The notes: generated by a model from the sequence alone, not told the origin. Positions 1 through 8,130 are shown, counted from the first letter of the stretch. The stretch: DNA of 46,431 nt from Streptomyces meridianus (GCF_023703325.1 NZ_JAMQGM010000044.1:1-46431); one strand, 5' to 3'. Numbers and translations: made by a program.

Positions 1-237
1 CCAGCGGACCTCGGCGCCCAACGCGACGAGGGTCTCGATGAGCACCGCGGTCTGCACCGTCATGTGCAGCGAGCCGGTGATCCGTGCACCGGCCAGCGGC
101 TGCGACGCGGCGTACTCCTCACGGATGGCCATCAGACCCGGCATCTCGTGCTCGGCGAGGACGATCTCCTTGCGGCCGAAGGCCGCCAGGGAGAGGTCGG
201 CGACCTTGAAGTCCTGGCCGTTGACAGCTGTCGTCAT
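1..237 (-). CDS. ahcY: Adenosylhomocysteinase, N-terminal part (runs off window)
   Basis: The reverse strand from an ATG at 235-237 reads open to the window edge (79 residues). It begins MTTAVNGQDFKVADLSLAAF and continues with GRKEIVLAEHEMPGLMAIRE and ARITGSLHMTVQTAVLIETL, the characteristic N-terminus of S-adenosylhomocysteine hydrolase. The enzyme splits SAH into adenosine and homocysteine in the cytoplasm and relieves product inhibition of methyltransferases. A GAGGAG ribosome binding site lies 8 bases before the ATG. It is the last visible gene of a minus-strand run of SAM by-product salvage genes, 49 bases after mtnP. Only the first sixth of a usual ~480-residue protein is in the window. 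Confidence 0.93.
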   Translation of the reverse strand, partial: MTTAVNGQDFKVADLSLAAFGRKEIVLAEHEMPGLMAIREEYAASQPLAGARITGSLHMTVQTAVLIETLVALGAEVRW

Positions 238-286
238 GCGGTCTGCTCCTCATGGTTTCGAGCGGGAGTGGGTTCGAGGCGCGCGC

Positions 287-1078
287 CTAGAGCGCTGCGG
301 GGCGCAGGTCACTGCATGTGCAGTTGGGCTGTGGCGGGAGGAGGCCGATGAGTTCGTGGAGCACGCCTGTGAGTCGCTTGAGGTTCCGGGCGAAGGCATC
401 CATGACTTCTTCTTGTGTCACGCCTTCGCCGGCCTCAACGCCCGCGTCGAGGTCTGTGACAAGGCAGAGCGGGATGTAGCAAAGACCCAGTTCGCGGGCC
501 AGCACGACTTCTGGATGTGCGGTCATACCGACGATCGACCACCCCTGGTCGGCGTACCAGCGGGATTCTGCACGAGTGGAGAAGCGGGGTCCCTGAATGA
601 CTACTTGGGTGCCACCGTCTACCGCACGCCAGTCGCAGCGCTCGGCAGCTTCAAGAGCAGTGTGGCGGCTATCGGAACAATAGGGGTCAGCGAAGGGGGC
701 GTGAGCGACGTTTGGTCCTTCGAAGTACGTCTGGTCTCGTCCGTTGGTGCGATCGACGAGTTGGTCCGGCACGACGAGACTTCCAGGCGGGATATCGGCC
801 GTGAGACTGCCTACGGCGCCTATGCCGACTACCTGGGAAATGCCCAGTTCTTTGATGGCCCACAGGTTGGCTCGGTAGTTTACGCAATGTGGGGCGAATT
901 GATGCTTTCTCCCGTGTCGCGGCAAGAAGGCGACTCTCCGGTTGCAGATGGAGCCGATAGTCAGCGGATCGCTCGGCTTCCCATAGGGCGTGTCCGGGTG
1001 AATCTCTTCGGCTTTGTCCAGCAACGCATAGAGGCCGGACCCTCCAATTACGGCAATTTCTGCAGACTGACTGGTCAT
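287..1078 (-). CDS. mtnP: S-methyl-5'-thioadenosine phosphorylase
   Basis: 263 residues, normal for the family. It cleaves MTA with phosphate to adenine and methylthioribose-1-phosphate. Visible motifs are the N-terminal VIGGSGLYAL phosphate-binding segment, PRHGRKHQFAPHCVNYRAN, GIGAVGSLT, IQGPRFSTRAES and GMTAHPEVVLARELGLCY, all of the trimeric purine phosphorylase/MTAP family. The AHPE segment favours MTA phosphorylase over purine nucleoside phosphorylase, which is a family-level judgement. GGAG precedes the ATG by 4 bases. It sits 18 bases after the aminotransferase gene and supplies both substrates of the upstream MtnA-Apt fusion: MTR-1-P for the MtnA part and adenine for the Apt part. 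The C-terminal tail after residue 250 is rich in Cys and Pro and may be variable. Confidence 0.9.
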   Translation of the reverse strand: MTSQSAEIAVIGGSGLYALLDKAEEIHPDTPYGKPSDPLTIGSICNRRVAFLPRHGRKHQFAPHCVNYRANLWAIKELGISQVVGIGAVGSLTADIPPGSLVVPDQLVDRTNGRDQTYFEGPNVAHAPFADPYCSDSRHTALEAAERCDWRAVDGGTQVVIQGPRFSTRAESRWYADQGWSIVGMTAHPEVVLARELGLCYIPLCLVTDLDAGVEAGEGVTQEEVMDAFARNLKRLTGVLHELIGLLPPQPNCTCSDLRPAAL

Positions 1079-1096
1079 GGGGCTCCGTCGTATGCG

Positions 1097-2287
1097 TTAT
1101 CGGTGGTGCTGGAAGCAGGTGACTATGCGCTGGGCAGCGACCTTCATTACTTCGTCGTTCTTGCAGAACGCGAAGCGGACGAGGGAGCTGTAGCGTTTCG
1201 TGTTTTCGGGTGCCGAGAATGCCTGGGTGGGAATGGCGACGATCTTTCCCATATGCGGCAGATTCCGGCAGAAATCTAGGGCTTCGGGTTGGTCGGTGGG
1301 TGACACGTCGGCTTGGAGGAAGTAGCCACCTTCGGCCGGCAGCACGTTGAAGCCTGCTTTGCGGAGCCCTTGGGAAAGAATCTCCTGATTCGCTGCGAGG
1401 TTGCGTCGGAGTCCGGCTACCCAGCCTTCTTCACTGGTCAGCCCTATGGCCACTGCATCCTGCAGCGGGGCTGCGGAGGCGAAGGTCAGGTACTGCTTGA
1501 CAGATCGCATCGCGCTCACCAAATGGGTGGGGCCGCAGGCCCAGCCGACTTTCCATCCTGTGAGGCTGAATGTCTTGCCGGCTGACGATACGGTGAGAGT
1601 GCGCTCCTCCATGCCAGGGAGTGATGCGAGCGGTGTGTGCTCGTAATCCTCGTAGGTGAGGTATTCGTATACCTCATCGGTTACCGCGATGAGGTTATGA
1701 CGAATGCACACATCTGCGATGTTCTGAAGTTCAGCTGAGGTGAAGATCTTGCCGGTGGGATTGTGGGGGGTGTTGAGGACGACAAGCCTCGTTTTGGCAT
1801 TGACTGCCGCGGCAAGTTCTTGCGGATCGAATTCGTATCCGTGAAGGGTTGGGCACAAAGGAATGCGTCGACAACGTGCTCCGGCGAAGCGTGCAGCTGC
1901 TGGATAGACGTCGTAGGCGGGGTCGAACGTGATTATTTCTTCGCCGGGTTCGCAGAGTGCAAGTATCGCTGCGGTGATGGCTTCTGTGGCTCCGGTAGTG
2001 ACGACTATCTGCTCTTGAGGGTTGTAAGGGGTTTGATAGCGGTGCTGTCGCTGGTTCGCGATTGCTTCCCTGAGAGGTGCCGTCCCGTTGAGCGGTGGGT
2101 ACTGGTTCGCTCCGTGAGATAGGGCTTGTCTCGCAGCCTCGATGACCTTGGAGGGGCCGTCCGTGTCCGGGAACCCTTGCCCCAGGTTGATGGATCCGGT
2201 GCGGAGAGCGAGGTCGGTCATCTCAGTGAAGATGGTCGTCCCCAGACCTGCGCCTCTGCGCGTGGCCTGAGTGGGCGTCCTCGTCAT
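1097..2287 (-). CDS. Class I/II PLP aminotransferase, probable MtnE (KMTB transaminase)
   Basis: 396 residues, a fold-type I aminotransferase of the kynurenine/methionine aminotransferase branch. The N-terminal INLGQGFPDTDGP, VTTGATEAI, NTPHNPTGKIF, the DEVYEYL segment and the PLP lysine in SSAGKTFSLTGWKVGW are all clear. In the methionine salvage pathway an enzyme of this type converts 4-methylthio-2-oxobutyrate to methionine. Family membership alone would not give the substrate. That assignment comes from its place: its ATG overlaps the mtnC stop (ATGA at 2284-2287) and it precedes mtnP. It also resembles 'methionine aminotransferase' YbdL-like and cysteine-S-conjugate beta-lyase-like proteins, so other amino donors or acceptors are possible. 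Confidence 0.85.
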   Translation of the reverse strand: MTRTPTQATRRGAGLGTTIFTEMTDLALRTGSINLGQGFPDTDGPSKVIEAARQALSHGANQYPPLNGTAPLREAIANQRQHRYQTPYNPQEQIVVTTGATEAITAAILALCEPGEEIITFDPAYDVYPAAARFAGARCRRIPLCPTLHGYEFDPQELAAAVNAKTRLVVLNTPHNPTGKIFTSAELQNIADVCIRHNLIAVTDEVYEYLTYEDYEHTPLASLPGMEERTLTVSSAGKTFSLTGWKVGWACGPTHLVSAMRSVKQYLTFASAAPLQDAVAIGLTSEEGWVAGLRRNLAANQEILSQGLRKAGFNVLPAEGGYFLQADVSPTDQPEALDFCRNLPHMGKIVAIPTQAFSAPENTKRYSSLVRFAFCKNDEVMKVAAQRIVTCFQHHR

Positions 2288-2994
2288 GAGGTCTCCCTTC
2301 GAGCGACTGAGAGCAGATCAGGATATGTGGCGTGATCACTTGATTCTGGGGACGGATCTTCCTGGGGGCGTTTCACCCAGCCGGTGCGCCATTGCGCTCG
2401 ACGGGCGGCATCGAGCTCTTGACGGCTGTCGGAGACGAAGAGAATGAGCTGAGGCTGTACGTCGATGCATTTCGCTATGGCGTGGTATGAAGCAGTTTCA
2501 CGCTTCGGGCCCGCTGTCTCCGTGTCGAAGTAGCCGGCCAAGTGGCCCGTGAGGTCGCCATAGGGTGTATGAGTGAACCACTGCTGCTGCGCCAGAACCG
2601 ACCCTGAGGAGTAGATGAATAGGGGCGTTCCGCTCACCCGCCACGTCTGGATCGCTTGTACGCTGTCGGGATAGATGTGTCCCTGCAGGTCACCGCGGGC
2701 ATAGCCTTCTGACCAGATCATTCCCTGCAGGGTCTTGAGGGGTGTGACCTTGCGATCCTCGTCCGACCATTGTTCGAGTACTCTGACGAGTTCAGCTTGA
2801 TCCCCCGACTGACGGACAGAGTGCTCCCGGATAAGCTCGCGCGCTTCGTCCAGGGCGGCCTTGACCCGAGGTTCGTGGCCGCGGTCGTTGACCCAGTCCG
2901 CGAGCCGTTTCCGCGCGTACGGGAAGAGCAGGTTCTTGACGTGAGCGGCTGCGCTGGTGGTGCCTTCTATGTCGAGAACGACAGCGCCGTTCAT
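2284..2994 (-). CDS. mtnC: Enolase-phosphatase E1 (2,3-diketo-5-methylthio-1-phosphopentane)
   Basis: 236 residues, a HAD-superfamily phosphatase. The first strand carries DIEGTT, the variant HAD motif I diagnostic of enolase-phosphatase E1. YSSGS (motif II) and VSDSRQELDAA (motif IV) follow at the expected places. The enzyme enolises and then dephosphorylates diketo-methylthiopentyl phosphate to the acireductone, so it replaces the MtnW/MtnX pair of Bacillus. Start and stop overlap both neighbours by ATGA (2991-2994 with mtnD, 2284-2287 with the aminotransferase), which indicates translational coupling. The C-terminal 25 residues are polar and end in a short tail. Confidence 0.93.
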   Translation of the reverse strand: MNGAVVLDIEGTTSAAAHVKNLLFPYARKRLADWVNDRGHEPRVKAALDEARELIREHSVRQSGDQAELVRVLEQWSDEDRKVTPLKTLQGMIWSEGYARGDLQGHIYPDSVQAIQTWRVSGTPLFIYSSGSVLAQQQWFTHTPYGDLTGHLAGYFDTETAGPKRETASYHAIAKCIDVQPQLILFVSDSRQELDAARRAQWRTGWVKRPQEDPSPESSDHATYPDLLSVARRETS

Positions 2995-3566
2995 GCGGAG
3001 CGCAGTTCATCAAGGGTGGGAAACCGCGAGGCGATGCTGTGGGGCAAGAACTGGCCGACCCAGCCATCCTCTTCTTGGAAGAAGCGTATGGCGGTGAAAT
3101 GCGGCTCACTGCCCATGTCGAACCAGTGCACGGTTCGACTGGGGACGGACAGCAGGTCACCCGAGGTGCACACCATCGCATAGACCTTGCCGTTGACGTG
3201 GAGGTAAAAGCACCCTGTTCCCTCCACGAAGAACCGCACCTCGTCCTCGGTGTGGAAGTGTTCCTCCAGGAATTTCTCTCGCGCCTTGCGGGCAAGTGCC
3301 GGCCAGTTTGGGTCTTCTGGGGCGGGTGTCATACGCGCGACGTCGACGAGTCGGTACCCCTCTTCGGCGCAGATGCGGTCTATGTGACTGCTGTAAGCAT
3401 CGGTGATCTCGGAGTCGGCGAGGTCGGCCGGCAGCGGGTGGTCAGCTGCCCATCGCTCGTATCGCACCCCGATGTTGCTCAGTTCGCCCTGAATGACCTC
3501 TGCGTCGTCTGTGCGGAGCGTCACTTCCTGCGGGGCCTCATCAGGCATGATCTGCAGAAGGGTCAT
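2991..3566 (-). CDS. mtnD: Acireductone dioxygenase
   Basis: 191 residues, a cupin metal dioxygenase. It oxidises the acireductone to 4-methylthio-2-oxobutyrate and formate (Fe form). The metal ligands are visible in EEHFHTEDEVRFFVEG (two His and the Glu) and in SVPSRTVHWFD (the third His). The start chosen is ATG at 3564-3566, which overlaps the mtnB stop as ATGA; a longer frame reaching 3638 would overlap mtnB by 76 bases and adds 24 residues without family character. The gene is coupled to mtnC downstream by another ATGA. Confidence 0.93.
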   Translation of the reverse strand: MTLLQIMPDEAPQEVTLRTDDAEVIQGELSNIGVRYERWAADHPLPADLADSEITDAYSSHIDRICAEEGYRLVDVARMTPAPEDPNWPALARKAREKFLEEHFHTEDEVRFFVEGTGCFYLHVNGKVYAMVCTSGDLLSVPSRTVHWFDMGSEPHFTAIRFFQEEDGWVGQFLPHSIASRFPTLDELRSA

Positions 3567-4228
3567 CGGAGGTCCTCCATCTTCTGGACAGTGTGCGCAC
3601 TGGTAAGGATCAGCTGGTGGCAGAGTGCTTCGATGCACTCCATTCGGTTGCGCGCCTGTTCGAGATCCCGGCCCCAGGTGGTCACGCCGTGTCGGGCGAT
3701 CAGCAGCACTGGGGGCTGGGTGCTCTGGGTCTTGAGGTATGTGCTGACCTCATCAGCGATGCGCTGCACTTCGAACCAGTTGGGGAACACAGGGACTCGC
3801 ACGTCGTTTGGGTCCTCGACGCCCAATCCCTTGGCGAGCTCCAGTTCCTCGAACCGGGCGTAGCCAAGGGTGTTCGCTTCTGCCGTCAGGGAGGCCAGAG
3901 CTGTCGCGTGCGGAGAATGCGTGTGGACGACCGCTCCACTGTCAGGGATGTTCTGATAGATGGCCAGGTGAATCGCTGTCTCTGCCGATGGCCACTCGAC
4001 TTCTCCGACGAGAGGAAGCCCGCTGTCTCCGTCCACGATGACCGTGTCCTGACGGGACATCTGTCCCTTGCTGCAGCCGCTTGCGGAGATGACGACCGCT
4101 TCCCCGGACCTCGTGGAGACGTTGCCTGCGGTGCCTTCCATCCACCCCCGCCGGTACAGCTCTCGGCACGTTGCGGCGATGAGTCCTCGATGCACTTCCA
4201 CGGAGGGCTCAAGCTTCACGGGTTTCAC
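3563..4228 (-). CDS. mtnB: Methylthioribulose-1-phosphate dehydratase
   Basis: 221 residues, class II aldolase/adducin fold. It dehydrates methylthioribulose-1-phosphate to the diketo compound. GTAGNVSTR, the zinc-ligand segment VVHTHSPHATALAS and LIARHGVTTWG are visible, all typical of MtnB rather than fuculose-phosphate aldolase. Start is GTG at 4226-4228 with AAAGGA 6 bases upstream. It lies 16 bases after the stop of the mtnA-apt gene and its stop overlaps mtnD, so the order mtnA-B-D-C-E follows much of the pathway. Confidence 0.93.
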   Translation of the reverse strand: MKPVKLEPSVEVHRGLIAATCRELYRRGWMEGTAGNVSTRSGEAVVISASGCSKGQMSRQDTVIVDGDSGLPLVGEVEWPSAETAIHLAIYQNIPDSGAVVHTHSPHATALASLTAEANTLGYARFEELELAKGLGVEDPNDVRVPVFPNWFEVQRIADEVSTYLKTQSTQPPVLLIARHGVTTWGRDLEQARNRMECIEALCHQLILTSAHTVQKMEDLR

Positions 4229-4244
4229 TCTCGGTCCTTTCGGG

Positions 4245-5774
4245 TTATTGCTGTGGTGGGGGCACGGTTCGCAAGGCGTCCACGGGTGTGGGAGCCAGTC
4301 GGCTGGCCCCGCCCAAAGCAGCGATCTGGGTGATCACACCGAACCGGCTGACTCGTGCTCCGCATGCTTCGACCAGCAGGCGGGCTGCCTCGAGAGTCCC
4401 GCCTGTGGCCAGGACGTCGTCGATCACGAGAACGTCGTGCTGGGGTCCGAGTGCGTCAGCAGGTATCTCCAGCTGATCCTCGGAATACTCGCTGCGGTAA
4501 GTGGTGGATTGGATCTTTCCGGGTGTTTTTCCGGGCTTGCGCGCCAGTACAAGCGGTACGCCAGCGTCCGCTGCCAGTACGCTGGCAAGGATGAAGCCTC
4601 TGGCTTCGATTCCGACTACGGCGTTGAAGGTGCCGCGTGCTCGGCGGGCAAGCTCGCGGCCGGCGGCTCTCAACAGCCCAGCATGTCTATAAGCGCCCGC
4701 AAGATCCTGGAAGACCACTCCCGGCGTGGGGTAGTCGTGCACTACCGCGGTGAATCGCTCCAGGTCTCTCTCGAGGTCAGTGGGCCGAGGGGTCCAGATC
4801 CCGCGCTCTGTCACGATGGCACTGATCAAGTCGTGCGGAGTCACGTCGAAGGCCGGGTTGTATACGGCGGTGCCAGAGGGAGCGACCTGAACTCCAGCCA
4901 CCGAGGTGACCTCTTCCGGGCCTCGCTGTTCTATGGGAATTGTTGTTCCGTCGAGCAGTGAGACGTCGATGGTGGACTCAGGGGCGACGACGATGAACGG
5001 AATGTGGTGCCGAGCGGCGGCGAGCGCAAGCGGGTAGGTTCCGATCTTGTTTGCCACGTCACCGTTAGCAGCGATCCGGTCAGCGCCGACGATGACGCAG
5101 TCCACATCGCCCGCCTGCATGGCTGAGGCTGCTGCGGAGTCAGGCCCGAGCCGTACGGGGATGTTCTCTTCCTGAAGTTCCCAGACAGTCAGTCGTGCGC
5201 CCTGGAGCAGTGGGCGCGTCTCTGTGGCCAGGACCTCCCGGACAAGGTCGCGTTCGTGCAAGTCGCGTATGGCACCGAGAGCAGTGCCCCATGCGCCGGT
5301 GGCCAACCGCCCAGTGTTGCAGTGGGTCAGGATCCGCAAGCGATCGCCCTGCGCAACATTGGCTATGAAGTCAGCGGCATGTCGGGCTGCTGCGCGATTG
5401 AGGCGTTCATCATCTTCGAGCATGGTGAGGGCTTCGGCGAGTACTGCCTCGGCGCCCTCTGCAACTCTCTTGAGAGCGCGCTTGACTCCCCATGAGAGGT
5501 TGACGGCTGTGGGGCGTGATTGAGCGATGCGGTGTGCGTCAGCACGTACAGATGTGTGATCGACTCCGGCCACGGAGGTATGTTTCGACGCAGACAGGGC
5601 CACGCCAAGTGCGCCGACCAGTGCCAGGGCTGGTGCACCGCGCACGGCGAGCGTCGTGATGGCTTCGATGAGTTCGTCGACGGTGGCGATGCGCAGCCAG
5701 GAGTGGGTTCCGGGGAGCGCGCGTTGATCCACTAAGTGGATCTTTCCGTCCTGCCAGGCGATTGATCGGGACAC
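4245..5774 (-). CDS. Bifunctional methylthioribose-1-phosphate isomerase / adenine phosphoribosyltransferase fusion
   Basis: 509 residues with two enzymes in one frame. Residues 1-325 are MtnA: AVRGAPAL, the catalytic Cys152 in ILTHCNTGRLATG and the catalytic Asp232 in VGADRIAANGDVANKIGTY. Residues about 335-505 are adenine phosphoribosyltransferase: YPTPGVVFQDL, GIEARGFILA (388-397) and the PRPP-binding loop VLVIDDVLATGGT (448-460). The join is only about 10 residues, with no frameshift between them. MtnA isomerises MTR-1-P to MTRu-1-P, and Apt turns adenine plus PRPP into AMP. Both substrates come from MtnP further down the operon, so the fusion handles both halves of MTA. Start is GTG with AAGGAG 6 bases upstream. 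The fusion would correspond to mtnA plus apt. Confidence 0.92.
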   Translation of the reverse strand: MSRSIAWQDGKIHLVDQRALPGTHSWLRIATVDELIEAITTLAVRGAPALALVGALGVALSASKHTSVAGVDHTSVRADAHRIAQSRPTAVNLSWGVKRALKRVAEGAEAVLAEALTMLEDDERLNRAAARHAADFIANVAQGDRLRILTHCNTGRLATGAWGTALGAIRDLHERDLVREVLATETRPLLQGARLTVWELQEENIPVRLGPDSAAASAMQAGDVDCVIVGADRIAANGDVANKIGTYPLALAAARHHIPFIVVAPESTIDVSLLDGTTIPIEQRGPEEVTSVAGVQVAPSGTAVYNPAFDVTPHDLISAIVTERGIWTPRPTDLERDLERFTAVVHDYPTPGVVFQDLAGAYRHAGLLRAAGRELARRARGTFNAVVGIEARGFILASVLAADAGVPLVLARKPGKTPGKIQSTTYRSEYSEDQLEIPADALGPQHDVLVIDDVLATGGTLEAARLLVEACGARVSRFGVITQIAALGGASRLAPTPVDALRTVPPPQQ

Positions 5775-5798
5775 CCTTTGCTCCTTAAGAGACCGACG

Positions 5799-5835
5799 CC
5801 GGCCCCCTGTGCCGGGGGGTGGCTGCGGGGGCCGG
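5799..5835 (-). terminator. GC-rich hairpin between the methyltransferase gene and mtnA-apt
   Basis: A perfect 9-bp inverted repeat (CCGGCCCCC at 5799-5807 and GGGGGCCGG at 5827-5835) with a 19-base loop fills the gap between two co-directional genes. There is no U-tract. It could be a partial terminator, a processing or stability element, or an attenuator lowering mtn expression relative to the upstream gene. Confidence 0.45.
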
Positions 5836-5852
5836 GCCGGGTGGGGGGCGGG

Positions 5853-6866
5853 TCAGAGCTTTTGGGTGAGCTGGAAGACGACGGAGTCGTCGGCAGTGGT
5901 GCGCTGGGCGAGCACCTTGAGCCGTCCCGAGCTCTCGCGGAGGTGGCGGTACTCGTCGAGAGCGAACTTGAGGCAGTAGTTGGTGACGAAGATGCTGTCG
6001 TCACCAGTTTGGGAATTGCGTATGCGCTCCGCGGTGACCGCGGCCATGGTCGGCGCCCCGTCTGTACCGAGGGACAGTGGCACCAGGTAGACCCCGTATT
6101 CGGACTCCACACGCGGCTTGCTGCGCTCGAGAGCGAGCTTGGAGAACCTGCGCATCAGGTCGTTCTGATAGAAGTTGAAGATGGGGTGCCACCCCGCATC
6201 GGAGAGGATCTGCATCTCCGAGAGGAAGAGGTCACCCGGCTCAAGGATCCGGTCCAGCATCTCGTTGATGGCTGCGGGGTGTTCGTTGCCCTCTTCGAAG
6301 CCGAGCATCGTGATCAGGTTTCGAACCCCGGGCAAGCGGTACTCGCGCTCGCCGAGCTCTTCGAAGAGGGTCTGCTGGTAGGCGAAGCGCTCGGCCGGGA
6401 TGATGGAGGATAGTTCGCGGGCCATCGTCTCCTTCGACGCCGGATTGATGTCGACGCCGTTGTAGCGCTGGATATCGACGCCACGTTCCTTCAGGCTACG
6501 CAGGATGTACTTGGTCTTGACGGGCTCCGGTCCCAACTCGGTGTACTGGAGCGGCTCGCCGTCCAGCTGCTTGGCGATGTCGTCCAGGGTCTCATCGAGT
6601 GCTGTGGTCAGCGATCGGGTTCGAAGCTCGGTGTTTCCGATCTGCTGATCGGAGAGGCCTCGTTCGTTGAGGGCCCACATGAGGCGGAAGACTTCTTCCA
6701 GGGCGGGGTCCGACTTGGTCGGGGCGTTCTTGTCGTGGTACTTGTCGACGTTCTTCGGAACGTCGATGCTGTCTTCGGGAACTCGCAGATAGGTGGAGAG
6801 GCCGCTCCTGATCTGCTCGATGAGATTCGATCCGGACTGCACCGGGGCTGCAACAGCCTGAGACAT
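5853..6866 (-). CDS. EgtD-like SAM-dependent transferase (Methyltransf_33 type), substrate unknown
   Basis: 337 residues from the ATG at 6864-6866, chosen because AAGGA is 6 bases from it but directly abuts the ATG two codons upstream. The pattern matches the histidine-Nalpha-methyltransferase family (EgtD, fungal DMATrp methyltransferase): a helical N-terminal third, then a Rossmann segment with YTELGPEPVKTKYILRSL and NGVDINPAS, and a C-terminal beta-rich part. The SAM loop reads ELGPE, lacking the second glycine of the usual GxG. Family members methylate an amino group using SAM, but the substrate here is not readable. The next genes recycle both SAH and MTA; MTA is not a methyl-transfer product, so aminocarboxypropyl transfer or SAM cyclisation is an inferred alternative. 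It lies between an oxygenase and mtnA-apt on the same strand. Confidence 0.7.
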   Translation of the reverse strand: MSQAVAAPVQSGSNLIEQIRSGLSTYLRVPEDSIDVPKNVDKYHDKNAPTKSDPALEEVFRLMWALNERGLSDQQIGNTELRTRSLTTALDETLDDIAKQLDGEPLQYTELGPEPVKTKYILRSLKERGVDIQRYNGVDINPASKETMARELSSIIPAERFAYQQTLFEELGEREYRLPGVRNLITMLGFEEGNEHPAAINEMLDRILEPGDLFLSEMQILSDAGWHPIFNFYQNDLMRRFSKLALERSKPRVESEYGVYLVPLSLGTDGAPTMAAVTAERIRNSQTGDDSIFVTNYCLKFALDEYRHLRESSGRLKVLAQRTTADDSVVFQLTQKL

Positions 6867-6903
6867 GGACATTCCTTCACTTCGGGCCGCTGTGCGGCTG
6901 TTT

Positions 6904-6929
6904 TTTCGCAGGGCTGAGCCCTCGCGAAA
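6904..6929 (-). other. Hairpin between oxygenase and methyltransferase genes
   Basis: TTTCGC-AGGGC at 6904-6914 pairs with GCCCT-(C)-GCGAAA at 6918-6929 around a TGA loop, an 11-bp stem with one bulged base. On the minus-strand transcript it is followed by an A-run rather than a U-run, so it is less likely to terminate than to be a processing or stability element in the 120-base gap. Confidence 0.4.
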
Positions 6930-6992
6930 CTGGGTGAGGATGATTGAGTGCTTCCCTGGACCTGTCGCCTTGGCGGGCTTCGCAGATTCTGG

Positions 6993-7958
6993 CTACTGAA
7001 GGTCCGACCAGGTGATGGCAGGGCTGCCGGCTCGCAGGCTGAAGTCTATGGACGGATTCTTGGTCGGCCACTTGAGGCGCAACCAGTTGGGAATTGTGGC
7101 GAGGATTCCGTCATCGCCGGCCAGGTGCCAGAAGGTGTTGGAGTCCTGGCTGGAGAAGTAGGGGCAGAACAGGGAGAGCACGAAGGTGACGCGGCGCCCG
7201 GAGGTCACTGGTGTGACGGCGTGGTACATGTGGCTGCCGTGGATGAACAGGGTCGCTCCGAGGTCGTCACACGGAGCTTCCTTGATGCGCTCGTCGCTCT
7301 CGGTGACACCGTCGAAGTCGTCGGTGCGGCCCTGGAAGTATTTGAAGCGGCCGCCCTCGTATTCGCTCGCGTCGTTCAGCTGGATGGTGAAGACGTAGTC
7401 CATGCCATCTCGGTGCCACTTTGCGATCTCGCGCTCGTCTCCTGAGCGCCCTTCGAAGTAGTTGATCTGCACTGTCGGCGTGCGCAGAGGGTGCGGGATG
7501 AGGGGCACTCCCACCATGCGGGAGCACGCCAGGAGGAAGTTGCGGTCGCGGATCATGTTGTTGATGAAGGGCGACATGAGATCGGCGCCGCGCACCCGGC
7601 GCGTCACGATGAATTCGCTGCTGCCAGCGTAGGCTTCGAGCTTGTCGCATACGCCCTTGAGGGAAACGACCCCTTCGGGCGTCAGGAGTTGGGTGGGGCC
7701 GGCGAGGGCGGTCTCATCGATCGTTCCGTAGCCGCGGTTGAGTTCGCCTGCCTCGTAGCCGAAGTCCTGCAGTTTCAGGGTCGGCGGTTTGATGTCCTGG
7801 AGGACGAAGTCGCTCCTCCACCGAGGTTCGGTCGGGAGTTTGCCGTCATAGCGCGGCTTACGTGCACGGACGGCATGGAACACCTGGTCAAACCCGGTTG
7901 CCGTCTTGGGGAGCTCAAGCGCTCCCTTCCTCTTGTTGCCTGAAAGGTCGATCGCCAT
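6993..7958 (-). CDS. 2-oxoglutarate/Fe(II)-dependent oxygenase, substrate unknown
   Basis: 321 residues. The metal-binding facial triad is intact: H182 and D184 in KWHRDGMDYVF and H246 in HMYHAVTPVTSGRR, with R255/R256 placed to bind the 2-oxoglutarate carboxylate. The Asp of HxD is present, so this should hydroxylate or desaturate rather than halogenate. Residues 195-212 (LNDASEYEGGRFKYFQGR) match the LN..EYEGG strand common in this fold. The N-terminal 90 residues are not recognised. AAGGAG lies 7 bases before the ATG, and a 22-base dyad (7987-8008) lies just upstream. It heads the minus-strand series transferase, mtnA-apt, mtnBDCE, mtnP, ahcY. Confidence 0.8.
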   Translation of the reverse strand: MAIDLSGNKRKGALELPKTATGFDQVFHAVRARKPRYDGKLPTEPRWRSDFVLQDIKPPTLKLQDFGYEAGELNRGYGTIDETALAGPTQLLTPEGVVSLKGVCDKLEAYAGSSEFIVTRRVRGADLMSPFINNMIRDRNFLLACSRMVGVPLIPHPLRTPTVQINYFEGRSGDEREIAKWHRDGMDYVFTIQLNDASEYEGGRFKYFQGRTDDFDGVTESDERIKEAPCDDLGATLFIHGSHMYHAVTPVTSGRRVTFVLSLFCPYFSSQDSNTFWHLAGDDGILATIPNWLRLKWPTKNPSIDFSLRAGSPAITWSDLQ

Positions 7959-7986
7959 GGTGCATCTCCTTAGGCGTACACCCTAG

Positions 7987-8008
7987 GTATACTCACCGGT
8001 GTGGATAC
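7987..8008. promoter_or_regulatory. Probable TetR-type operator upstream of the oxygenase gene
   Basis: A 22-base dyad centred on CACCGGTG matches its own complement at 18 of 22 positions, with outer arms GTATAC and GGATAC. The block GGTATAC-T/A-CACCGGT recurs at 9159 in front of the exporter/regulator pair. The site sits 29 bases upstream of the oxygenase ATG, where a promoter core would be (TATACC as a weak -10 on the minus strand), a position suited to repression. Binding by the nearby TetR protein is inferred. Confidence 0.55.
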
Positions 8009-8130
8009 AGACAGTAGAGGCGTTTCCCCGGGGGCGTCAACCGCCTTCGGAAGAAAGGATTCCGCCAAATGCTCAAGACACGTCGAGCGACATGACACTG
8101 TGAACTGCACGGACAGGGAAAACGCCAGGC

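Noticed and set aside
1..7958. SAM or SAH riboswitch upstream of the salvage genes
   Set aside because: The gaps are short and the hairpins present lack the paired multi-helix layout of known SAM/SAH riboswitches.
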